In this document: positions 1-5,780 of the stretch, one piece after another
Layout of the letters: each line of letters begins with the position of its first letter
Numbering within the stretch: position 1 is the first letter of the stretch
Source: UBA4844 sp050943255
GTDB taxonomy: Bacteria > Bacillota > Syntrophomonadia > Syntrophomonadales > Syntrophomonadaceae
Reading direction: 5' to 3'
DNA length: 8,560 nucleotides
Assembly: GCA_050943255.1 (NCBI GenBank)
Contig: JBMNOV010000068.1
Coordinates: forward strand, 1-8,560
Made by a program: the position numbers and the translations under genes
The notes under the pieces: generated by a model
The model's database searches: none
The model's input: only the letters and a program-made list of their open reading frames with translations
Told to the model about the DNA's origin: nothing

Positions 1-1436
1 CTTTCACCTCTGAAATCGATCCAGAAGAATATGATATTGTATGGCTGTCTGGAGGAGATATTGCTGCAACGGGGGCAACCTATACAGTGACATCGGCAGA
101 CCGGGGTAAGACCATTACGGTCAAGGCGGTAGGTAAGAAAAACTATACAGGAGAAGTTATAGGTGAAAGTGGAATATCCATTCCTTCTGCTGCCCCCAAA
201 ACATCCGAACCACTTCCAACACAAAATGAGCAGGATATCACTGCTGAAGTAGTATCTGGAACTACTACAACTACAATAGTTGATAGAGCCAAGCTGGAAG
301 CCTATTTAGAAACAGCAGAAAAAAATTCAGAAATAGTGATTCCTATTTCTGAAAATAACACATCAACCGCTCTGCTTCCATTAAATACTTTTGGAACTAT
401 GGTAGAAAAAGATATAACGCTGACAGTACAAAGTGGCTCTGCCGCTATCAGTATTCCGGCGGACTCTATAGATATTGAAGCGGTGAAGGTACTATTTGAC
501 GCAGAAACTGAAGATAGCGATTTGCAAGGGGAAATTGGCGACATTCACATTTCTATCACAATTTCCCAGCTTTCCTCTGATGAAAATGCGGCGCTTCACT
601 CGAAAGCCGAGTCAGAAGGACTGGAAATATTGGGTTCTCCTGTAGTGTTTAGTATTTCAGCTTCTAGTAATGGAAAGACTGTTGAAGTCGCCAGCTTCAA
701 TCAGTATGTACAAAGAAGTATAGAGGTTACTCAAGAGATTGCAGAAAATGTTTCAACAGTTCTTGTTTTCGAAGAAGATAATACATTCCGACCTGTACCG
801 ACTTCTGTATATTTTAAGGATGGTAAGTATTACGTTGTCATAGCTTCCCTTACAAATTCGACTTATGTCCTTGTATCCCAAAAAGTTTCGTTTAGTGATA
901 CAGACGGCAAATGGTATGAGGATACGGTGAAGGAAATGGCAAGCAGACAGATTATTCGTGGCATTGGTAACAGTAATTTTGCCGGAGACAAAGATATTAC
1001 AAGAGCTGAATTTGCAGCCATCATAGTTCGCGCTTTAGGAATTCCTGCAAAAGGTGTGTCAACATTTTCTGATGTACCAAAAGATATGTGGTATTACGGA
1101 GCAGTAGCTGCAGCAACAAATTATGATATTGTATCGGGCCGGGATAAAAATAGGTTTGATCCAATGGCTAAGATTACACGTGAGGAAGCTATGCAGATGG
1201 TGTTTAACGCCTCTAAACTTACTCCATTAGAGGGAATTAATGAGACTGTTAACAGTAATGCTTTTAGTGACTATAAAGAAAAGTCTCCATGGGCTATAGA
1301 AGCAGTTGATTTTAATTTGACAAACAGTCTGATATTAGGTTCAAATGGTAAAATTAATTCCAAGGCAAATATCACTCGTGGTGAGGCTGCTACAGTTATT
1401 TTAAGGTTATTACAGAAATCAACTTTGGTAAATTAG
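1..1436 (+). CDS. S-layer homology (SLH) domain surface protein, C-terminal part
   Basis: The reading frame is open from base 3, so the gene begins upstream of the window; 477 residues are visible before the TAG stop. The first residues (WLSGGDIAAT, TYTVTSADRGKTITVKA) match the Ig-like repeat common in Firmicute surface proteins, where WLSG and YTVTSAD-GKTITV recur. A Thr/Pro/Ser-rich linker follows, then a beta-rich region of about 210 residues that I cannot name. Three SLH domains close the protein, at about nt 891-1046, 1065-1217 and 1263-1415, each with an FSD start and an ITR(A/E/G)E motif. SLH triplets bind pyruvylated secondary cell-wall polymer, so the protein is probably exported and anchored non-covalently to the cell wall. 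The GTG at base 87 is internal and not a real start because the Ig-like repeat is already under way there. Family assignment of the SLH end is secure; the ligand or substrate is unknown. Confidence 0.93.
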   Translation, partial: FTSEIDPEEYDIVWLSGGDIAATGATYTVTSADRGKTITVKAVGKKNYTGEVIGESGISIPSAAPKTSEPLPTQNEQDITAEVVSGTTTTTIVDRAKLEAYLETAEKNSEIVIPISENNTSTALLPLNTFGTMVEKDITLTVQSGSAAISIPADSIDIEAVKVLFDAETEDSDLQGEIGDIHISITISQLSSDENAALHSKAESEGLEILGSPVVFSISASSNGKTVEVASFNQYVQRSIEVTQEIAENVSTVLVFEEDNTFRPVPTSVYFKDGKYYVVIASLTNSTYVLVSQKVSFSDTDGKWYEDTVKEMASRQIIRGIGNSNFAGDKDITRAEFAAIIVRALGIPAKGVSTFSDVPKDMWYYGAVAAATNYDIVSGRDKNRFDPMAKITREEAMQMVFNASKLTPLEGINETVNSNAFSDYKEKSPWAIEAVDFNLTNSLILGSNGKINSKANITRGEAATVILRLLQKSTLVN

Positions 1437-1502
1437 GGCTCGTTCTAAGTGTTGAAGAATATGCTATATTTTATATATAGAAACTAAATATTTTGTTGTG
1501 TT

Positions 1503-1527
1503 TTATTTTAAGCTAAAATAGGTTTTT
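1503..1527 (+). terminator. weak possible intrinsic terminator after the SLH gene
   Basis: ATTTTA and TAAAAT (1505-1510 and 1514-1519) can pair around an AGC loop, extended by one T-A pair, and are followed by GG and five T. The stem is purely A/T, so termination would be weak. It is the only hairpin-plus-T-run in the 160-bp spacer downstream of the surface-protein gene. Confidence 0.25.
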
Positions 1528-1528
1528 G

Positions 1529-1552
1529 TAAGAGAAAATAGTAAATCTCTTA
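1529..1552. other. 7-bp perfect hairpin in the spacer before the split lipoprotein gene
   Basis: TAAGAGA (1529-1535) and TCTCTTA (1546-1552) form a perfect stem with a 10-base A-rich loop. It lies about 45 bp upstream of the TTG start of the interrupted gene. It could be part of a leader, an operator or a terminator stem without a good T-run. Its function is not clear from sequence. Confidence 0.3.
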
Positions 1553-1626
1553 TTTCTGGTTATGGTAATTAAACCAAGTGATATAGGAGGGCTATTTTTG
1601 AAACAAAAACCTATTTTTTTAACACT

Positions 1627-1632
1627 AATTAT
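1627..1632. repeat. left copy of 6-bp target-site duplication AATTAT
   Basis: It directly abuts the left inverted repeat of the IS1182-family element and is identical to the six bases after the right inverted repeat. Removing one copy with the IS restores a continuous hydrophobic reading frame. Confidence 0.75.
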
Positions 1633-1656
1633 GGTTACAGTGTCAAAATAGCCAGT

Positions 1657-3312
1657 TTAAGCACTCAATCGCAAAGTTTGTAGATTAGGTCTCGCGTTTT
1701 GCTTAAATTCCTGTATTTTTTTCAAGAAACCAGGAAGCAAACGGTCCTGACTTACCTTTTTCAACATCCTGTTTACATTGATGGCCGCAATTTTAAACCC
1801 AAACCACAGTTTTGAACGCAGATAACCGCGGACAGGTATGTGATCAACGCGGTGTTTGCGTCTAAGAACCGAAGGGATGCCTTCCACGCCGTTGCGGATT
1901 TTTGCTAGTTTCTGGTATTCTAAAAGTGAATATCTTTGTAAGTAAACTGCTCTTTGAACCGTTTTTTCACTAATCATCACGTAGTTAGACTTCTTTTGAG
2001 GTTTCATGCCACATCGGTTTTGTAGCGGGCAGTCCTGGCAATTTTTCAAGGTAAAGGAAGCGCGATAGGTGGCTGTTTTCTCGTAATATCGGGTTTTGTA
2101 TGGCTTTTTCCCAGCGGGACATTCTAAAACTTTACGGTTGGCACTATCAAGTTTAAAATGCGCCTGTATTTCATCTGGAGCCTTTTTCAAGAGGGAGGTG
2201 GTCACCAAATCTATATTGTTAGCTTTTGCCATGGCTGCGTTTTCAATACTTGCATAGGCGCCGTCAGCAACAAGAAAAGTCTTTTCTTCCTGAACTCCCA
2301 TGTCTTCGATGGTTTTACGGCAAAATCCATTATCACTGTGGCTATTGGGCTGATAGTCGTACGCGGTTATGATATTCCCTTCTTTTCCGGTGCTTTCAAC
2401 AATGTTGGCCACATACCCTTTATGATCCTTTCCGTTTTTTCGACGGTAGGTGGCATCTGGGTCGGAGGGATTTTGCAGGCTTTGGGGTGAAATCTCTTTT
2501 TTCGCTTTGGCGCTAATCTCTCCTTGATCGTTAGTGCAAGTCTGTTCCTGCATGACACGCACAAGGTGGTGATAGGCTTCGGTTTCTTTGTGGCTATCTG
2601 GCATCCTTTCCAGTAGATACTGTGCATCTTGTATTACACTGCATAGGCGTTGGCTCAGGTCTTCGTGGCGTTGGTGGTAGATAATTTGGTTGCGATATTC
2701 TTCCTTCAGATACGCTTGCATCGGTTGTGTCAGGGTAATTTCACCCTTTTTGTGAAGTTGCTTCACCAGGTTAGCCATGCAGGTATATAGAATTTCAAGA
2801 CGGCTCATTTTCTTGCTGGATGAGGCAACCATCAGACTGTCCATCCGCTTTAAGGTGGGTTCAATGCGTAGGTATTTCCGAAAGGTTTCGGCTAGGTCAA
2901 GCATTTCTTCTTTTAATAAATCTTCTCCTGTGTTCAGTTCATGATAGTACAATTGTTCTCTAAACCGGCTAAAGGTCCTGTCACTGAAAGGCTGTTTTTG
3001 TAAACTGGTGGTACGCAGTGCTACTTGAAACCGAACATCGCACAGGATGGATTCTAATAAATCCTCATCGGTAAGCCCGAATAGTTCCTTAATGATCATT
3101 GCACCAATGATGGCATTGACAGGTGTGTTAGGTCGGGTAGCCGCATTGTCGCTGTATAAGACCGCAAACCGTTTTTCGTTGATTTTCGGAAAAACAATTT
3201 CTGAAAAACTGGCGGCCCATGATTTCTCAACAAATTTTTTTGTGCGAGGTGGCAGGTTTAGTAAAGCATCTTCTAAATTAAGTTGTTGAGTTGCATTGAG
3301 TTTGAAAGCCAT
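1657..3312 (-). CDS. IS1182-family transposase
   Basis: 551 residues, full length for the family. The N-terminal quarter (about residues 20-140) is a DUF772-type domain with the hallmarks RPNTPVNAIIGAMIIKELFG and FSDRTFSRFRE. The middle and C-terminal parts form the DDE domain: candidate catalytic residues are D158 (RMDS), D350 (VADGAYAS) and E477 (RNGVEG), with the typical SDPDATYRRKNGKDHKGY segment before the second Asp. A cysteine cluster (CPAGKKP, CQDCPLQNRC) at about 398-434 is usual for this group. I chose the ATG at 3310-3312 because AAGGTGG lies 5 bases upstream; the GTG three codons earlier is part of that ribosome binding site. The enzyme would cut and rejoin the IS ends by a DDE mechanism. 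No frameshift or internal stop is seen, so it could be active. Confidence 0.93.
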   Translation of the reverse strand: MAFKLNATQQLNLEDALLNLPPRTKKFVEKSWAASFSEIVFPKINEKRFAVLYSDNAATRPNTPVNAIIGAMIIKELFGLTDEDLLESILCDVRFQVALRTTSLQKQPFSDRTFSRFREQLYYHELNTGEDLLKEEMLDLAETFRKYLRIEPTLKRMDSLMVASSSKKMSRLEILYTCMANLVKQLHKKGEITLTQPMQAYLKEEYRNQIIYHQRHEDLSQRLCSVIQDAQYLLERMPDSHKETEAYHHLVRVMQEQTCTNDQGEISAKAKKEISPQSLQNPSDPDATYRRKNGKDHKGYVANIVESTGKEGNIITAYDYQPNSHSDNGFCRKTIEDMGVQEEKTFLVADGAYASIENAAMAKANNIDLVTTSLLKKAPDEIQAHFKLDSANRKVLECPAGKKPYKTRYYEKTATYRASFTLKNCQDCPLQNRCGMKPQKKSNYVMISEKTVQRAVYLQRYSLLEYQKLAKIRNGVEGIPSVLRRKHRVDHIPVRGYLRSKLWFGFKIAAINVNRMLKKVSQDRLLPGFLKKIQEFKQNARPNLQTLRLSA

Positions 3313-3347
3313 AATATCCACCTTTCCGGATCAACTATTATGGCTTT

Positions 3348-3353
3348 ATTATA
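3348..3353 (-). promoter_or_regulatory. extended -10 promoter of the IS1182 transposase
   Basis: Read on the - strand the sequence is TGATATAATA, a perfect TATAAT preceded by TG one base upstream, about 36 bp before the transposase start codon. No good -35 box sits 17 bp upstream, which fits an extended -10 promoter. The site lies inside the IS. Confidence 0.5.
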
Positions 3354-3494
3354 TCATAACCAAGACAATAAACGTAGATATTCCAATGATTTGAGGGCTT
3401 TTTTTGATAAGCGTTCCGTTGGTAGTTGCTGTTTGTGTTCTATATGTTTTTAAAGTCATGTTTGGGTGCGCAAATTACTTTTGACACCTAAACC

Positions 3495-3500
3495 AATTAT
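3495..3500. repeat. right copy of 6-bp target-site duplication AATTAT
   Basis: Identical to 1627-1632 and immediately outside the right inverted repeat. Shifting the boundary by one base would spoil the GG/CC register of the IS ends, so 6 bp is the best reading. Confidence 0.75.
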
Positions 3501-3649
3501 GATTTTTTTGTTTATTTTATGGGTGTGATGCTATTAGCCACAAAGAAATTATTGATAAATCGTCTTACGTAGGTTCTGATTCCTGCTATATATGAAGATA
3601 TTGCAAAAAATTTTAATGATAAAGATGATATAATATTACGCAAAGAAAG

Positions 3650-4306
3650 GTTGTGTCTACACGCTGGTCAAAAGAAGAAGAATATAAAGAAAAAGTTTTA
3701 AAGGTCGGTTAAACTGTGATTGTAAAGCTCCTTATACTCCTGAGGACTCTTGTAATCCAATGATGAATGCAGGCGCAGCCGGTTGAACCAATTGACATAG
3801 TCGGCTAACTCGCGTCTGAGTTGAGCGAAATCATGAAACCTATATTGGTAGATAAACTCAATTTTGACTGTTTTGAATGTGGCTTCGGGCACGGCATTGT
3901 CATAGGGACATCCCTTTAGGCTCATCGAGGACTCAATGCCGAATGTGCGTAGGGCATTCGCCATAAGCTGGTTGTTGAATTCACTGCCCTGATCTGTATG
4001 GAAGATTTTAATCTGGCTTAGTTTTCCTTTCACTTTGCTTAGTGCTTGTTGAACTAATGCAGCTGTTTTATTGGGTCCAGCACTGTATCCCACGATTTCT
4101 CGGTTGAACAGGTCTGCCAGTACACAGAGGTAGTTCCATTTACCTCCCACACGGACATAGGTCAGGTCACTGACAATCACTGCGTAAGGGCTGTGGTCAT
4201 CAAACTGTCGGTTCAGTCGATTGGGAATGCTGCAGTCTTTAGCTTTATGAGCGTGTACTTTGTACTGAGTGTTGAGCGACAAACTACGGGCGGCTGAAAC
4301 AACAAA
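3650..4306 (-). mobile_element. remnant of an IS3-family insertion sequence
   Basis: Contains the orfB fragment plus about 48 bp of 3' flank. A TGTGTCTACACGCTGGTC stretch starting at 3650 could be the surviving terminal repeat, since IS3-family ends usually begin with TG. The matching other end and orfA are absent, so the low-coordinate boundary is tentative and the high-coordinate one marks where recognisable OrfB coding stops. Confidence 0.5.
3698..4306 (-). pseudogene. IS3-family transposase OrfB, 5'-truncated integrase-core fragment
   Basis: About 200 residues of the rve (retroviral integrase) fold remain, with the complete DD(35)E triad. Numbering from the TTG at 4282 these are D39 in VSDLTYV, D97 in HTDQGSEF and E133 in DNAVPEATFKTVK. 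The C-terminal motif YVNWFNRLRLHSSLDYKSPQEY is typical of IS150/IS3-group OrfB. Full OrfB proteins have about 280 residues, so the first 80 or so (HTH_21-like part) and all of OrfA are missing. Toward its 5' side the frame runs into an in-frame TAG at 4307-4309, and no ribosome binding site is found. It is therefore an inactive remnant. Confidence 0.85.
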
Positions 4307-4531
4307 CTATTTTTTTGTATTTTAGCAAGCTAAAGACAAATTAATATCGGGGCGACAATTTTTCAGCGGGAAAACAACACATACTTGTTCTTAGATTTGA
4401 AAAAAGCTATGTTAGGCCAGTATGAAAAGGAAGAGAACAACATGAAACGTGGTAAAGAAGAAATATCGGGGAAAAACACGGATAGGAAAAGGGGAATTTT
4501 ACGCATAAAGGCCCAGAGTAACAGTAAAAAA
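4307..4531. other. intergenic debris with no recognisable gene
   Basis: This 225-bp stretch lies between the broken OrfB and the 127-bp inverted-repeat element. It holds a short palindrome (TTTAGC-AA-GCTAAA, 4321-4334) and a possible small start: ATG at 4442 with AGGAAG eight bases upstream, giving a 65-residue, very basic ORF that runs into the repeat and ends at 4639. That ORF resembles nothing I know and more than half of it is repeat sequence. I see no promoter or RNA gene here. Confidence 0.4.
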
Positions 4532-4553
4532 AGACAGGTGGGCTTTCCCCACC
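4526..4553 (-). terminator. strong intrinsic terminator on the - strand
   Basis: On the - strand GGTGGG-GAAAG-CCCACC forms a perfect 6-bp G/C-rich stem, followed by TGTC and seven T (4526-4532). It would end transcripts coming from the 104-aa gene at 4675-4989. The 3' arm of this hairpin is also needed for the long end-to-end pairing of the 127-bp element, so the two structures are mutually exclusive. Confidence 0.7.
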
Positions 4554-4658
4554 CGGTGAAGGGTGAGAAGAATTACTCCAGGCCTCCCACAGAGCGCTCA
4601 GGTTGTCATCCCCAAGACATTGCCCTACCCTCTCTGTGAGGGGAAAACCCATCTGTCT
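4532..4658. repeat. 127-bp element with 19-bp terminal inverted repeats (MITE-like or structured RNA)
   Basis: The left end AGACAGGTGGGCTTTCCCC (4532-4550) and the right end read inward, AGACAGATGGGTTTTCCCC (4640-4658), agree at 17 of 19 positions. Inside is a second perfect 7-bp pairing, CACAGAG (4588-4594) with CTCTGTG (4632-4638), enclosing a small TGTC/GACA hairpin. It is flanked by A-runs on both sides, so a short AAAA target duplication is possible but not provable. It starts 16 bp after the stop of the - strand 104-aa gene. No long ORF with a credible start lies inside it. It may be a non-autonomous mobile repeat, a 3'-UTR structure, or an independent small RNA. Confidence 0.7.
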
Positions 4659-4674
4659 AAAAGAAGAGCAGAAA

Positions 4675-4989
4675 TTAGAATTTTAAAGTAGTTGCTAAGT
4701 GTTTTAAAGCAAAGGCAACAGTAGATGCATCAATAACATTGTCTATAGCAGCTAATACTTTTTCTCTGTTGTAGAAAAGATCATCCAATGAACTTAAGTG
4801 GCAACCAGCCCGGAAATCAGGGACACAGGCAAAAAAACCAGAACAGGTTTTACCAACTAGCACCCGAATGCTTGAACGGCTATGGAGAAATATTTCGTAA
4901 TGGCTACCATAAGGATAAATTTGAGCAACCTTCCCGGTCCAAGCTTCCTTTTTCTCATTTTCCCATTGATGGTAACAAGAAAAATACAT
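4675..4989 (-). CDS. hypothetical protein, DUF6618-like
   Basis: 104 residues, starting at ATG 4987-4989 with AAGGAAG nine bases upstream. The pattern SRSSIRVLVGKTCSGFFACVPD, then GCHLSSLDDLFYNREKV and AIDNVIDASTVAFALKHL, matches as I remember it a small Firmicute family annotated DUF6618, often found in mobile regions; that match is from memory, not a search. It has no signal peptide or membrane segment, so it should be cytoplasmic. No catalytic motif is evident and the function is unknown. It appears intact and is separately transcribed: 123 bp separate it from the ATPase fragment upstream on the same strand, and a strong terminator follows it. The A/T-rich upstream gap probably holds its promoter, but no convincing -35/-10 pair stands out. 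Confidence 0.7.
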   Translation of the reverse strand: MYFSCYHQWENEKKEAWTGKVAQIYPYGSHYEIFLHSRSSIRVLVGKTCSGFFACVPDFRAGCHLSSLDDLFYNREKVLAAIDNVIDASTVAFALKHLATTLKF

Positions 4990-5112
4990 TTATGCATACT
5001 TCCTTTCAATATTGAAATTTATCTAATACTAGTTCTAATACTTAATAACTACATCTTCAGTTGCAATGATTTAGGGCATCGTTACGACAAATAAGCGCCA
5101 TGACATTAGCTA

Positions 5113-5408
5113 CTAACGCAAAGACTGGTTATTACTGGCAGCAAGTATAATTTCTGCATCAATGGATTGTTTTTTTAATTGTGTCCCTAGTGTCAGTGCA
5201 TCTGTCATAAGGTTGTCAATCAGACGGGGGGTACCCTGACAAAACCCAGCGATAGCATTAACAGCAGCATCATCGATGATAGAACGGGCTCCTCCTGATG
5301 TATCAATTTTATGATAAATATACTCGGCGGTTTCCTGACCGGACAGACCCTGATAATTATAGTGTACGGTAATGCGCTGTTGACTATCCACCAGATCAAG
5401 CGTTAAAG
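5113..5408 (-). pseudogene. C-terminal fragment of an ExeA/TniB-like AAA ATPase (transposition helper)
   Basis: About 97 residues remain. QQRITVHYNYQGLSGQETAE followed by YIYHKI, and then GFCQGTPRLIDNLMTDAL, fit the C-terminal end of the AAA domain of ExeA-type ATPases; the Arg of GTPRLI occupies the sensor-2 position. In Firmicutes this ATPase is usually encoded next to a DDE transposase and works as its target-selection or activation partner, like TniB or MuB. Whole proteins have about 260-280 residues, so the N-terminal two thirds, including Walker A and B, are gone. The only available start is a GTG at 5391 without a ribosome binding site. The break lies near 5400-5411. The product cannot bind or hydrolyse ATP and is a remnant. 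Confidence 0.75.
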
Positions 5409-5411
5409 TCG

Positions 5412-5534
5412 ATGAATATAGTAATGAGACAGGCGGAGAAAATGGCCGGAAATGTATATGAAGAAGTTATCTGGTCAGACAGAGTTGCAGAAGAACCTGG
5501 AAAATTTAAGATTGATGAAAGGATTGAATATTAA
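5412..5534 (+). pseudogene. 3' end of an unidentified gene, truncated at its 5' side
   Basis: The last 40 or so codons of a gene remain, with sequence AGNVYEEVIWSDRVAEEPGK followed by FKIDERIEY and a TAA stop. The stop overlaps the ATG of the next gene as TAATG, the usual sign of translational coupling in an operon. The residue composition is that of a normal protein C-terminus. In-frame ATGs at 5412 and 5424 have no ribosome binding site, and the frame closes at a TAA (5370-5372) inside the antisense of the ATPase fragment. I do not recognise the family. I infer that the 5' part was lost in the event that also truncated the ATPase. Confidence 0.5.
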
Positions 5535-5755
5535 TGGCAGATATAAAATATGAAATCAAAGAAACCGTGGGTACTCTTTCAGAAAACAATAAAGGCTGGT
5601 CAAAGGAACTGAATTTAATCAGCTGGAATGACAGGGAGCCTAAATACGACATCAGGGATTGGGCGCCGGAACATGAGAAAATGGGCAAGGGTGTAACCTT
5701 AAGTAGTGAGGAGCTTAAAAAGCTTAGGGATTTACTGAACCAAATGGAGTTGTAG
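5534..5755 (+). CDS. ydbC: YdbC-like PC4 family single-strand DNA-binding protein
   Basis: 73 residues, the normal size for the bacterial YdbC branch of the PC4/p15 transcriptional-coactivator family. Typical family features are GTLSENNKGWSKELNLISWN, REPKYDIRDWAPEHEKMGKG and a C-terminal helix (LSSEELKKLRDLLNQ). This is the PC4 curved beta-sheet plus helix, which dimerises to bind single-stranded nucleic acid; Lactococcus YdbC is the structural prototype. The ATG overlaps the TAA of the truncated gene before it, with AAAGGA about ten bases upstream. It is followed after 25 bp by the DUF262 nuclease gene, so the two are probably co-transcribed. Its role could be to bind ssDNA or RNA during repair, transcription or defence. 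The family call is strong; the role here is inference. Confidence 0.88.
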   Translation: MADIKYEIKETVGTLSENNKGWSKELNLISWNDREPKYDIRDWAPEHEKMGKGVTLSSEELKKLRDLLNQMEL

Positions 5756-5780
5756 AGATTAGTTTTAGGGGGGTGAAGCA

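Larger units (their letters stand above)
1633..3494 (-). mobile_element. complete IS1182-family insertion sequence (1862 bp)
   Basis: The ends are imperfect inverted repeats: GGTTACAGTGTCAAAA at 1633-1648 and, read from the right end inward, GGTTTAGGTGTCAAAA at 3479-3494 (13 of 16 identical). The element is flanked on both sides by AATTAT (1627-1632 and 3495-3500), which I read as the target duplication. It contains one long transposase gene in the - orientation, starting about 180 bp inside the right end and stopping 9 bp inside the inner edge of the left repeat. Size and layout fit IS1182-group elements. Intact ends, intact duplication and an intact ORF point to a fairly recent and possibly active insertion. 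Confidence 0.88.
1586..3649 (+). pseudogene. small lipoprotein-like gene, split by the IS1182 element and frameshifted
   Basis: A strong ribosome binding site (AGGAGG, 1586-1591) precedes a TTG start at 1598 that reads M-K-Q-K-P-I-F-L-T-L-I-M, a basic then hydrophobic signal-peptide pattern. The IS interrupts this frame at 1633. Removing the IS and one AATTAT copy joins 1632 to 3501, and the hydrophobic run continues (I-F-L-F-I-L) to a stop at 3526. One base fewer in the T7 run at 3503-3509 would instead give FCLFYGCDAISHKEIIDKSS, which has a lipobox-like FYGC. The downstream frame soon stops again near 3600, so a second frameshift is likely, and it ends at the IS3 remnant. I infer a dead secreted lipoprotein gene of unknown function; the 3' end is approximate. 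Confidence 0.5.

Noticed and set aside
2158..2490. 110-codon open frame on the + strand inside the IS
   Set aside because: It lies antisense to the transposase DDE domain, has no family resemblance and no credible ribosome binding site.
2367..2627. 86-codon open frame on the - strand in a second frame of the transposase
   Set aside because: Same-strand shadow of an intact transposase gene; the transposase frame needs no frameshift to be complete.
4442..4639. 65-codon + strand ORF with AGGAAG upstream
   Set aside because: The start is acceptable but more than half of it is the repeat, composition is low-complexity and basic, and no family is recognised. Mentioned only in the intergenic entry.
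4407..4652. 81-codon open frame on the - strand across the 127-bp repeat
   Set aside because: It reads through the inverted repeat, has unusual Cys/Phe/Ser-rich composition and lacks a ribosome binding site; the repeat structure explains the sequence better.
4526..4660. Assignment of the repeat as 6S RNA, a group II intron or a known riboswitch
   Set aside because: It is shorter than typical 6S RNA, and no domain V-like intron motif or ligand-binding core that I know is visible, so no class name is given.
4788..5094. Two overlapping + strand open frames
   Set aside because: Both are antisense to the DUF6618-like gene and its upstream spacer, without ribosome binding sites.
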